This document shows, piece after piece, positions 44,733 to 52,444 of a DNA stretch of 59,405 nt. The translations under genes were made by a program, and so were the position numbers. How positions within the stretch are numbered: the first letter of the stretch is position 1; each line of letters opens with the position of its first letter. The stretch comes from Labilithrix sp. (GTDB lineage: Bacteria; Myxococcota_A; Polyangia; Polyangiales; Polyangiaceae), in contig JAHBWA010000043.1 in assembly GCA_019637195.1 (NCBI GenBank), forward strand, positions 1-59,405, written 5' to 3'. Under the pieces are notes generated by a model that worked only from the letters and a program-made list of their open reading frames with translations, did no database searches and was not told the DNA's origin.

Positions 44733-45971
44733 ATGGTGGAGCCAAGCCGGTCGTCGCCCCCGGAAGAGCCGCATCGACCCACCCCGGGCGGGATCCTCGA
44801 GGTGGCAGGCGCGTTCTTGCGCCTCGGCTGCCTGTCGTTCGGAGGCCCCATCGCCCACCTCGGCTACCTGCGCGCCGAGCTCGTCGAGAAGCGAAGGTGG
44901 CTCGACGACGCGCACTACGGCGATCTGGTCGCGCTCTGCCAGTTTCTCCCGGGCCCTGCCAGCAGTCAGGTCGTGTTCGCGCTCGGCATGCAGCGCGCGG
45001 GGCTCGTCGGCGCGCTCGTCGCCTCGGTGTGCTTCACGCTGCCGTCTGCCGTCTTGATGATCGCGTTCGCCTACGGTGTCGGCCGCGCGGCGGACCTGAG
45101 CGGCGCGGGTTGGTTGCACGGCCTCAAGCTCGCGGCCGTCGCGGTCGTCGCGCAGGCGGTGTGGGGCATGGGCAAGAAGCTCTGCACCGATCGCGCGCGC
45201 GTCACGCTGTGCATCGGCTCCGCCGCGGTGCTGCTCGCAGCGCCGGACGCCGTCGCTCAGCTCGGCGTGATCGCGGCCGGAGGGCTCGTGGGCTTCTGGC
45301 GGTATCGCGACACGATCGGCGCCGGCCCCGCGCCTGCGGCGACGCGCGGGGCCCGCGGGCACGTCGCCGCCGCGCTGGCGCTCGCCGCGTTCCTCGCGTT
45401 GCTCGTTGGGCTCCCGGCGCTCGCCGCCGCGACCGGATCGCGCGACCTCGCCGTCTTCGACAGCTTCTATCGCTCGGGATCGCTCGTGTTCGGCGGCGGT
45501 CACGTCGTGCTCCCGCTCCTGCGCGCCGAGGTCGTGCCTCGCGCGTGGCTCACCGACGACCAGTTCCTCGCAGGCTACGGCGCGGCCCAGGCGCTGCCAG
45601 GGCCGATGTTCGCGTTCGCGGCGTACCTCGGGGCCGCGATGAGCCCTGGCTCCGCGAGCTGGCTCCGCGGGCTCTGGTGCCTGCTCGCCATCTTCCTGCC
45701 TGCGTGGTTGCTCATCGGCGGGGCGCTGCCGTTCTGGCACCGGCTGCGCGCGGCGCGCGGGGCACGCGCCGCGCTCGCCGGCGCGAACGCGGCGGTCGTC
45801 GGCGTGCTCCTCGCCGCGCTGTATGATCCGGTCGTCACCGGGAGCGTGCGCGGTCCGCGCGACGCCGTGGCGGCGCTCCTGGCCTTCGGGCTCCTCGAGC
45901 ACTGGAAGGTGCCACCGTGGCTGGTCGTCGCCGCCAGCGCCGCGGCCGGCCAGTGGCTGCTCGGGGCGTGA
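44733..45971 (+). CDS. chrA: Chromate transporter (two-domain ChrA)
   Basis: The product has 412 residues with two homologous CHR domains: FLRLGCLSFGGPIAHLGYLR in the first and FYRSGSLVFGGGHVVLPLLR in the second, each followed by a PGP motif (LPGPASSQ and LPGPMF). Ten or so membrane helices are visible. The long ChrA type exports chromate from the cytoplasm, driven by proton motive force. The start is ATG 44733 or, by promoter spacing, GTG 44736. No chrB regulator is adjacent. Confidence 0.92.
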   Translation: MVEPSRSSPPEEPHRPTPGGILEVAGAFLRLGCLSFGGPIAHLGYLRAELVEKRRWLDDAHYGDLVALCQFLPGPASSQVVFALGMQRAGLVGALVASVCFTLPSAVLMIAFAYGVGRAADLSGAGWLHGLKLAAVAVVAQAVWGMGKKLCTDRARVTLCIGSAAVLLAAPDAVAQLGVIAAGGLVGFWRYRDTIGAGPAPAATRGARGHVAAALALAAFLALLVGLPALAAATGSRDLAVFDSFYRSGSLVFGGGHVVLPLLRAEVVPRAWLTDDQFLAGYGAAQALPGPMFAFAAYLGAAMSPGSASWLRGLWCLLAIFLPAWLLIGGALPFWHRLRAARGARAALAGANAAVVGVLLAALYDPVVTGSVRGPRDAVAALLAFGLLEHWKVPPWLVVAASAAAGQWLLGA

Positions 45972-46141
45972 CCGGGGGGAGGGGGTCGAAGATCGCATCC
46001 AAGACGCGCTCGACGTCATCCATCATCTGAAACGCCACGTCGAACCTGCTGCCGATGCAGAGCCCGAGGAGGCAACGGCGAGGCGTTCTCGTTTCAGATC
46101 CGGACGAGGCCGCGATCCTCGACCTCGTCGCGAACCGGCGG

Positions 46142-47116
46142 CTACCGCTTCGGCGCGAGACTGCGTCGGAAGTTCGCGGGGCTCTGCCCCTGCCAGCGTT
46201 TGAAGGCGCGACTGAACGCCGGGAGGCTCTCGTAGCCGACGAGGTTCGCGATGGTCTCGACCTTCTCGTCGGACTCGCGGAGCAGCTCGGCGGCGCGCGT
46301 CGTGCGCCAGCGCGCGAGGTACTGGAGCGGTGGATCGCCGACCAGCTCCGTGAACCGGGAGGCGAAGCTCGAGCGAGACATGCTCACGCGGCGCGCGAGC
46401 TTCTCCACCGTCCACACCTCGGCGACGCGTGAGTGCATGAGCCCGAGTGCCCCGTAAATGCTCGGATCGGAGAGCGCCGCGAGCCCCGTGCACTTTCGCT
46501 GCGAGGACGTCGAGCGGATCGCGAGCACGAACAGCACGTCGGCGAGCCGCTGCAGCACGATGCTGCTCGCAGGCCTCGGCGTCGAGCTCTCGGCGATGAT
46601 GAGCTGCACCATCGCGGAGAGCCACGGGCCGGAGGTCGGGTCGCTCGCCGACAGCACGATCAGCGCCGGCATGCTCTGCAAGAGCGGCGGCTCACGCCCG
46701 TTGCCAATGTCGAAGAAGCCCGCGACGATGATGGTCGCCGCGCCGGAGCCACCGATGCGGCGTGGCGCGAGGCTCGCCTTGGGCGGGCCGTCGCACACGG
46801 GCACGGGCTCGGTGTTCGCTGCGTCGCGAAGCACGTGGGCCGTCCCGTGGGGGACGAACGCGACCTCACCCGGTGACAGGACGTGCGCGCGCTGACCTTC
46901 GACCTCGAGCCGCGCGTTACCCCGGGTCAGTAGGTAGAAGCTCGCGCGCTCTCGACGAGGAACGCGCATGCCCCACGGCGCGCGCGCTTCGAGGGGGCGG
47001 TAGAGCACGTGGCGGATAAGAGAGGCGCCGAGCACGTCCGCGATGACGTCGCCGCGCGGATCTTGGAGGTCCATCTGCGGCGGGGTTCCAGCTAACTTCC
47101 GCGGACGAACAGGCAT
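46142..47116 (-). CDS. AraC-family transcriptional regulator with a cupin sensor domain
   Basis: The product has 324 residues. The N-terminal half is a cupin-type sensor (LRDAANTEPV, FVPHGTAHVL). The C-terminal half has the two AraC helix-turn-helix motifs: EKLARRVSMSRSSFASRF and ETIANLVGYESLPAFSRAFKR, followed by GQSPANFRR. It is divergent from a DoxX-like gene (35 nt between starts), which is its most likely target. ATG 47116 is used; ATG 47074 (MDLQDPRGD) is an alternative. Confidence 0.9.
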   Translation of the reverse strand: MPVRPRKLAGTPPQMDLQDPRGDVIADVLGASLIRHVLYRPLEARAPWGMRVPRRERASFYLLTRGNARLEVEGQRAHVLSPGEVAFVPHGTAHVLRDAANTEPVPVCDGPPKASLAPRRIGGSGAATIIVAGFFDIGNGREPPLLQSMPALIVLSASDPTSGPWLSAMVQLIIAESSTPRPASSIVLQRLADVLFVLAIRSTSSQRKCTGLAALSDPSIYGALGLMHSRVAEVWTVEKLARRVSMSRSSFASRFTELVGDPPLQYLARWRTTRAAELLRESDEKVETIANLVGYESLPAFSRAFKRWQGQSPANFRRSLAPKR

Positions 47117-47151
47117 CGACCAGCCATACCACCCCGCATACCTATGTCGCC

Positions 47152-47607
47152 ATGAGCGATGAACGACGGAAGACGAGGCTGCTGTACTGGATTCCCACCG
47201 GGCTCTTGGCGGCGCTGTTCGTGATGTCAGGCACCTTCAACGTCACCCGCCAGCCCAACGTGATGGAGTCGCTCGCGGACCTTGGGTACCCCGCTTACCT
47301 GGCGACGCTTCTGGGCGTCTGCAAGCTGCTCGCGGCCGTGACCCTGGTGTTCGGTTCGCGCTGGCCACGCTTGAAGGAGTGGGCATTCGCGGGTCTGGTC
47401 TTCGATCTCGGCGGCGCGGTCATCGCGCACCTCGCGGTCGGTGAGCCGAGCGTCCGAGCGCTTCCCGCCGGTGTGCTGCTCGTGCTGACGGCGATGACCT
47501 ATGCGGCGCAGCGGAGGTTCTTGGCCGCCGTCGCGCCGGCCCCTGCGCCATCGTCGGCGGCTCATGACCACCCGAACCGCCCCTCGCGGGCTTCCGGCGT
47601 GGGGTAG
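47152..47607 (+). CDS. DoxX-like integral membrane protein
   Basis: The product has 151 residues and four membrane helices (LLYWIPTGLLAALFVMSG, YLATLLGVCKLLAAVTLVFG, EWAFAGLVFDLGGAVIAHL, LPAGVLLVLTAMTYAA), with the DoxX-like motif PLADLGYP represented by ESLADLGYPAYLATLLG. The C-terminal tail is Ala/Pro-rich. It is transcribed divergently from an AraC regulator gene, which suggests inducible expression. Confidence 0.82.
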   Translation: MSDERRKTRLLYWIPTGLLAALFVMSGTFNVTRQPNVMESLADLGYPAYLATLLGVCKLLAAVTLVFGSRWPRLKEWAFAGLVFDLGGAVIAHLAVGEPSVRALPAGVLLVLTAMTYAAQRRFLAAVAPAPAPSSAAHDHPNRPSRASGVG

Positions 47608-47623
47608 ACCGCGTCGAACACGA

Positions 47624-48138
47624 GGCGCGCCGGGCGTCGACGGTACGCCTGACGACGAGCTCGCGCTCGGACGTCCGCTCCGCCGTCGTGGGATCGCGAT
47701 CAGACGAACCAAGGCCCAAGTGCTCGACGCGCTCCGCGCCGCACGTGGCGGCGCTCGCGAAGCGCCCGCGAAGAAGGCGGGCAAATCGAAGGTGGCGGCG
47801 GAGGACGTGGCCGTCGAGGTCCCGACGGTGAAGCTCGGCAAGCTGAAGGCGGGTGAGTACGACACGCCGCGTGCGCCGCTGCCAGCGTTGCGCTTCAGCT
47901 TCGACGAGCCCGTCACCCACGGCGCCGTGCTGCGCCAGCTCGGTGCGCCGACGCTTGGGAGGGGCACGCGAGTCCGGCCGACGTCCTCGCGCCCCTCGTG
48001 CGCGCCGCCGCCGAGACGGCGCGCCGCATCGCGATGGCCGAGCCGAGTGTTGGCGGCGAGTCCGCGCCGCCGCCGACATCGACGCGCGGCCGCGCGGGTC
48101 GAAGGGGCGCCGCGAAACGACGGGGCGCTGATGAGTAG
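47624..48138 (+). pseudogene. Frameshifted remnant of an unidentified gene
   Basis: One frame reads RRTKAQVLDALRAARGG, then a Lys/Ala-rich stretch (APAKKAGKSKVAAEDVAVE), then LRFSFDEPVTHGAVLRQLGAPTLG. At a G-rich run (47957-47964) the coding character moves to another frame reading EGHASPADVLAPLVRAAAET, then ARRIAMAEPS, ending at TAG 48136-48138. Both parts have strong third-position G/C. There is no convincing start, so the 5' end may also be lost. The family is not recognised. Confidence 0.35.
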
Positions 48139-48241
48139 AGCGCCCGGCGTGTCCCGCCGAGCGTCGCCGTCGTGCTGTGCGGCGAGCGCGAGGCGGACGC
48201 CGCGCTGGCCCGGTGAGCTGGCGACGATGGACTCCGGTGAT

Positions 48242-48799
48242 TCAGCGCGCGCGGCGGTAGTGCATGGCCATCGCGCCGTTGCGGAGCGGCTTCGCCGAGA
48301 GCAGCTCGAGCTGGCGCGTGCCGGGCAGCCCACTCTGGTACAGCGTCGGGCCGTGGCCGGCGATCCGGGGGTGGACGAGGAACTTGTACTCGTCGATCAG
48401 GTCCAGCCGGTCGAGCTCGGTCGCGAGCTTGCCGCTGCCGAGGAGCACCCCGGCAGCGGTCGCGTCCTTGAGCTTCTGCACGCCCTCGCGCAGATCGCCG
48501 GAGATGCGGTGGCTGTTGGTCCACGGGAAGTCCTCGCGCGTCGACGACACCACGTACTTGGGCTTGGCCTCCAGCTCGACCGCCCACTCGCGCATCGCCG
48601 GCGGCGCCTCCACGTCGCCGCGGGCGACGGCCGGCCAGTAGCTCTCCATCATCTCGTAGGTGACGCGGCCCCACAGCATCGCCCCGCCCTCGTCCATGAG
48701 ATGGGTGAAGAAGGCGTGTGTCTCGTCGTCGGCGATTCCCTCCTGGTGGTCGACGCAACCGTCCAGGGTGAGGTTGAGGCTGAAGGTGAGGAGTCCCAT
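48242..48799 (-). CDS. Dihydrofolate-reductase-like (RibD C-terminal family) protein
   Basis: The product has 185 residues and opens with LLTFSLNLTLDGCVDHQEG, typical of YyaP/RibD_C proteins, followed by LWGRVTYEMMESYW and the nucleotide-binding GVLLGSGKLATELDRL. These are NADPH-binding reductases related to DHFR, often of unknown substrate. ATG 48799 starts the conserved strand; the extension to 48838 is Arg/Ser-rich and rejected. Confidence 0.85.
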   Translation of the reverse strand: MGLLTFSLNLTLDGCVDHQEGIADDETHAFFTHLMDEGGAMLWGRVTYEMMESYWPAVARGDVEAPPAMREWAVELEAKPKYVVSSTREDFPWTNSHRISGDLREGVQKLKDATAAGVLLGSGKLATELDRLDLIDEYKFLVHPRIAGHGPTLYQSGLPGTRQLELLSAKPLRNGAMAMHYRRAR

Positions 48800-48810
48800 G
48801 GCCGGCGAGT

Positions 48811-49688
48811 CTACCGCCAGGCTGCGCGACGTCGCCACGTGGTCGAACGTCGGCCTTCATCACCAGCTACGATGGCGACGAGCACCCGGAGGTCCTCGAT
48901 GACCATCTCGGAGCGGAGCTCAAGGCCCTCGGAGATCGTGGCGTTGCGCTCGTCGGAGTGTGGCAGCGACTTCAGCTTCACCATGTTGTCGTCGAGCTTC
49001 CTCCGCCACACGGCGACGGCGGGCGAGGCCCACCAGAAGCGGAGGAGCTCGGCGCCGCGCGGGACGGCGTGCCAGAGGTCGGCCTGCGCCTTGACCACGT
49101 CGTCCGCCCACTCCGGCTCGGCCATGTTCGAGCCGTGGAAGGCGTCGAGCCGCTCCCAGCGCTCGCCGAGGAGCATGGGGCAACGTAGCGGTTCTCGGCG
49201 AAGCCTCTCAAGAGCGGCTCGCCGATGTCGGCGGACGGACCGGACGCGCCGAAACGCGCGAGCGCCAGGCCGAACGCGCAGCCGACCTCCTCGCCGAGGC
49301 ACTTCTCGAACGCCTTGATCGCCCCTTGGTTGTCGCCAACATGCAGGTGCTCGACGCCGATGAGGTAGCGCACGCCCTGATTGTCGTCCGGGTTCAGCTT
49401 CAGAATGCGCTGGTGGATGGCGAGTGCCTCGGGCCACTTGCGCTGCTCCGCGAGGGCGAGCGCGAGATTGCCGAGAGCCCTGAGGTATGGGCGGTTCTCG
49501 AGGATCGCCCACGGCACCTGGGCCCCATCACGCTCGATGCGCTGCTCCCCGCCATCGACGGCCGCGCGAAAGTGCTCCTCGGCGTGCTTCAACTTGCGCG
49601 CGTCGAGGCTCGCGATGCCAAGGTGGTTGCCCATCGCGGAGCGGGTGACCTCGGCGAAGCGCGGCGAGAAGCAGCTTGAAATCGCCAA
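48811..49688 (-). pseudogene. TPR protein with a frameshift (probably also 5'-truncated)
   Basis: The 5' part reads TPR helices (ALGNLALALAEQRKWPEALA, IHQRILKLNPDDNQGVRYLI, HLHVGDNQGAIKAFEKCL) up to GFAENRYVAP. There the frame should continue with MLLGERWERLDAFHGSN but is shifted by one base in a C run (GGGG 49177-49180 on the plus strand). The second part (EWADDVVKAQADLWHAVP, RFWWASPAVAVWRRKLDDN) ends at 48811. Inserting one C restores a single protein of about 290 residues. The start (TTG 49688) falls inside a helix, so the N-terminus may be missing. It could be a real mutation or a sequencing error. Confidence 0.7.
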
Positions 49689-49718
49689 GCGAATCTGGCC
49701 GCGTCCGCAGTCGAACCC

Positions 49719-50501
49719 ATGAAGCTGAAGCAGCTCGCCACGCCCTCGAATCTGGAACTCGCGTGGCGGCGCATCACCACGGGCGGCAACTATCAGTACA
49801 AGCGCTACTTTCGCCCGCTATACCGCGTTCAGGACAAGGCCCGCCTTCGCTACGTGCTCTACCGCGCCGAGCCTGACCCAGAGGTGCTCAAGCTCGTCTG
49901 CCGCCTCGTCCCACATCACCCGGAGCACGCCGACGCCTTCTTCGCGTACCTCGCGCGGTTCCCACCTCGGAAGTCGGTCACCGCGCTGTGCCTCGATCTG
50001 ATCCTGATCGCTAAGAACCCGTACGCCTACATGCGCGGCGAGGCATGGCTGAACCTTGCGGGGCAGCTGCTGGGGAAACGCCCGCTCGACGCGCCATCGC
50101 GCGCGGGCCTGGTGAAACGCGCGATCACGATCGCGCAGAAGCACCGCCCCGAGAATTTCACGGAGACGCTGGGAGCCTGCCACTTTCTCGCCGTGGCCGA
50201 GGTGGCTGAGGGCAAGCGGTACAGCCAGTTCCTCAACTTTCAGCCCGCGCTCCTTCAGGCCTTCGTCTCCGACGTGCTGCCCAACACCGCGTTCGCCGTC
50301 GACGGAGCCGCCGAGGCTTATCTGAAGGCGAGTGCCTTCGAGCCGGGGATCTCGATCTGCGCGCGCGTCCACGCGATGGGGCTCGGCCCAGCGACGTTCA
50401 GCATCAAGCCATCGGCGCTGCCGTCCCAGGTCCGCAACACGATGAAGGCGCTCGGCACCATCCCCGTGAAGGGTGGGCCGGTTGATCCGATCCACGGTTG
50501 A
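49719..50501 (+). CDS. Possible internally deleted reverse transcriptase (N-terminal and C-terminal parts only)
   Basis: The product has 260 residues. Residues 1-35 (TPSNLELAWRRITTGGNYQY then KRYFRPLY) resemble the opening of bacterial reverse transcriptases of the unclassified/defence type. From about residue 36 it reads helical HEAT-like sequence (VLYRAEPDPEVLKLVCRLVP, HPEHADAFFAYLARFPPR, NPYAYMRGEAWLNLAGQLLG), resembling the region that follows the catalytic domain in such enzymes. The catalytic core with YxDD is absent. This looks like an in-frame deletion derivative, possibly still making protein. The assignment rests on pattern memory, not a search. Its 3' end overlaps the opposing truncated nuclease frame. 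Confidence 0.4.
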   Translation: MKLKQLATPSNLELAWRRITTGGNYQYKRYFRPLYRVQDKARLRYVLYRAEPDPEVLKLVCRLVPHHPEHADAFFAYLARFPPRKSVTALCLDLILIAKNPYAYMRGEAWLNLAGQLLGKRPLDAPSRAGLVKRAITIAQKHRPENFTETLGACHFLAVAEVAEGKRYSQFLNFQPALLQAFVSDVLPNTAFAVDGAAEAYLKASAFEPGISICARVHAMGLGPATFSIKPSALPSQVRNTMKALGTIPVKGGPVDPIHG

Positions 50502-50908
50502 TGAAACTCATTAATGAACTCTGTGAGGCTCTTGGTGAACCCGTGCGCCGGTTGTCGGTTGCTTCCGGGTTGGCGAGTGGAGAAGAGGACGATCTCTTTT
50601 CGCCCTGGCTCCTGGGCAATATCGCGGTAGCCGCGCGCGAGCTTCGCGAGAAGTGAGGTCGAGTCCTCCTCGGCCGCAGTAAGGTTGTGGAGCGTGAGTG
50701 CAGACGTCATGTCGTCCGACCACTTCACTTGAACGAACGTCGCACCATCTGAATGGTCGATGATGACGTCGTCGATGTGCTTCGCTCTTTCCGGGTTCTC
50801 GAACGTGAGCGTTCGGATCTGACTGCCGAACTCGAGCATGTCGAGAGCATGGTTCGCTGCGATGATGTTCTGGTAGTAGAACCCAGCCTGAGCGTCGGAA
50901 CCCGCCAC
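50318..50908 (-). CDS. Truncated Cap4-type (DUF4297-like) nuclease domain
   Basis: The frame has 196 residues. The first 135 match the N-terminal dsDNA-nuclease module of Cap4 and some Avs proteins: SDAQAGFYYQNIIAANHALD, then HIDDVIIDHSDGATFVQVKW with the PD-(D/E)XK-like D...QVK site, then LLAKLARGYRDIA. Full proteins of this kind continue into a SAVED or STAND region, absent here. After about residue 137 (near 50500) the frame runs antisense to the neighbouring ORF and is probably not native. The GTG start follows the DUF1016 stop by 1 nt, so both were one operon. It reads as the remaining 5' piece of a defence gene. Confidence 0.55.
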   Translation of the reverse strand: MAGSDAQAGFYYQNIIAANHALDMLEFGSQIRTLTFENPERAKHIDDVIIDHSDGATFVQVKWSDDMTSALTLHNLTAAEEDSTSLLAKLARGYRDIAQEPGRKEIVLFSTRQPGSNRQPAHGFTKSLTEFINEFHQPWIGSTGPPFTGMVPSAFIVLRTWDGSADGLMLNVAGPSPIAWTRAQIEIPGSKALAFR

Positions 50909-50909
50909 C

Positions 50910-52049
50910 TTAGACCCTCACCTTCGCGCTCTTGGCCCCGCTGGTCTGCCGCGTGTTGGTGAGCGTGTCATCGCGCATCACGAGCTGCGCGTACAGCTCG
51001 TGGAGCTTCGCGCGCAGCACCTCTTTCGGCGGCAGGAACGTCTGGTACTCGGCGACGAGCGTGGGCGACGTCGTGCGCGCGAGCGCGTACTCGACGACTT
51101 CGTCGTCCTTCGTCGCGCAGAGCAGCACGCCTATGGACGGGCGCTCGTGCGGCTTCTTCACGTCGCGGTCGAGCGCCTCCACGTAGAACGAGAGCTGCCC
51201 GAGATCGGCGGGCTTGAACTTCTCGGTCTTCAGCTCGAAGGCGACGAGGCACTGGAGGCTCCGGTGGAAGAAGACGAGGTCGATCGCGAAGTCCTGGTTG
51301 CCGACCTGCACGGGGTACTGCGAGCCGACGAAACAGAAGTCGCGACCCAGCTCGGTGAGGAAGCGACCAAGGTTCCGCAGCAGTGATCCATGAAGGTTGG
51401 CCTCGGAGTGATCGGCCGCGAGCCCGAGAAACTCGATGTTGTAGGCGTTCTTGAACTCGTCGATCGCCGTTGGGTGCAATTGTGTCACCGTTGGTGAGAC
51501 TTTCTTCGCGGCCTTCGCTTCACGGAGCACGGCGCCCGATCGGATCTGTCGCTCCAGCTCCCGCTTCGACCAGCGCTCCTTGATGGCGGCCAGGATGTAG
51601 AACTCGCGCGTCTCGACCGGCTTGGCCTGGCTCAGGATGATGAGATGGTGGGTCCAGGGCAATTGTCTCACCAGCGGTGAGACTTTTCGGTTCGCCCTGT
51701 ACGCCTCGAAGAACTGGCGCATGCGGAACAAGTTCGGGCGCGTGTAGCCGCGCGCGCCGGGGTAGCGCCGCGCGAGATCGGTGGCGAGGTCCTCGACGAC
51801 GCCGTCGCCCCACTCGGCGGTCGCGATCTTCCCGCTGATGTACGCGCCGAGCTCCCAGTAGTGCTCGACGAGCACCGTGTTGACCGCCTGGTACCCACGG
51901 GCGCGGGCCTTCTCGATGAGCGCGATGACCTCGGCGAAGCGCGCGTCACCGCTGCCGGTCACCTGTCGCGAACGCGGCGCAGCGAGCGCTGTCGCCTTCT
52001 TGGCGGCGGGCTTCGCGGAGCGCTTCTGCGACGACGTCTTCGTGGCCAT
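50910..52049 (-). CDS. DUF1016/YhcG-family PD-(D/E)XK nuclease
   Basis: The product has 379 residues. A basic Ala/Lys tail precedes the DUF1016 N-domain (VNTVLVEHYWELGAYISGKI, GYTRPNLFRMRQFFEAY, LPWTHHLIILSQAK, RWSKRELERQI). The nuclease part follows (NIEFLGL, GNQDFAIDLVFF, CLVAFELKTEKF) with the Asp and ExK of the PD-(D/E)XK fold. Such proteins are frequent in defence and mobile regions. Unusually, the peptide KVSPxVxQL occurs twice, encoded by two near-identical palindromic DNA elements (51477-51503 and 51660-51686). The ATG 52049 start has AAGG upstream. Confidence 0.88.
   Translation of the reverse strand: MATKTSSQKRSAKPAAKKATALAAPRSRQVTGSGDARFAEVIALIEKARARGYQAVNTVLVEHYWELGAYISGKIATAEWGDGVVEDLATDLARRYPGARGYTRPNLFRMRQFFEAYRANRKVSPLVRQLPWTHHLIILSQAKPVETREFYILAAIKERWSKRELERQIRSGAVLREAKAAKKVSPTVTQLHPTAIDEFKNAYNIEFLGLAADHSEANLHGSLLRNLGRFLTELGRDFCFVGSQYPVQVGNQDFAIDLVFFHRSLQCLVAFELKTEKFKPADLGQLSFYVEALDRDVKKPHERPSIGVLLCATKDDEVVEYALARTTSPTLVAEYQTFLPPKEVLRAKLHELYAQLVMRDDTLTNTRQTSGAKSAKVRV
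51477..51503. repeat. Coding palindromic element, copy 1
   Basis: The 27-bp sequence beginning CAATTGTGTCACC contains GTGTCACC and GGTGAGAC around a 3-nt centre (7 of 8 pairs complementary). On the minus strand it encodes KVSPTVTQL inside the DUF1016 nuclease. It matches copy 2 at 23 of 27 positions, with differences mainly in the loop. Confidence 0.85.
51660..51686. repeat. Coding palindromic element, copy 2
   Basis: The 27-bp sequence beginning CAATTGTCTCACC contains the perfect palindrome GTCTCACC-AGC-GGTGAGAC (51665-51683). On the minus strand it encodes KVSPLVRQL just before the conserved LPWTHH. It is in the same orientation and reading frame as copy 1, 183 bp away. Confidence 0.85.
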
Positions 52050-52258
52050 GCGGAGCCTTCATGTTCCGGCGAACCTGCGGGTTTTACAACCGAATCTACC
52101 TCGCTCGAACACGTGTCCCCTGATGTCGTGCCCGCGAGGCTTTGCCCCTCGCATGAGGACTCGAACAAGCTCGCAACCGTCATCGCCGGTCGATTTCGTG
52201 TCCCGTTTCGGCGCGGAGAACCGCGTTTCCGGCCCAAAGACCCGAAAGGACCACGACC

Positions 52259-52444
52259 ATGCCCAGAACCCGCAGCAAGAAGCCCGTCCACCTCGAAGTC
52301 ACCGGGCTCGCGCCACTCCCGCCCGTGATGGAGGAGTGGGAGCGCGCGCTCATCGAGCCGGTGCTTGCACGCGCCTTCGACGTTCCGCCGTCGTCCGCCG
52401 TCGACTCGAAGAAGGAGGTGCGCGATGGCGAAGACGCGCGCTGA
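52259..52444 (+). CDS. Small protein encoded ahead of the serine recombinase
   Basis: The product has 61 residues with a basic N-terminus (PRTRSKK) and a hydrophobic-acidic middle (LAPLPPVMEEWERALIEPVL). The ATG has AAGGA 8 nt upstream. Its end overlaps the recombinase start by 20 nt in another frame, so the two are co-translated. It could be a recombination directionality or accessory factor by position only; no family was recognised. Confidence 0.65.
   Translation: MPRTRSKKPVHLEVTGLAPLPPVMEEWERALIEPVLARAFDVPPSSAVDSKKEVRDGEDAR

Noticed and set aside
45972..46141. Short frames between chrA and the AraC gene
   Set aside because: Two overlapping frames look partly helical but have no start, ribosome site or family. 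The 170-bp convergent gap is too small to decide.
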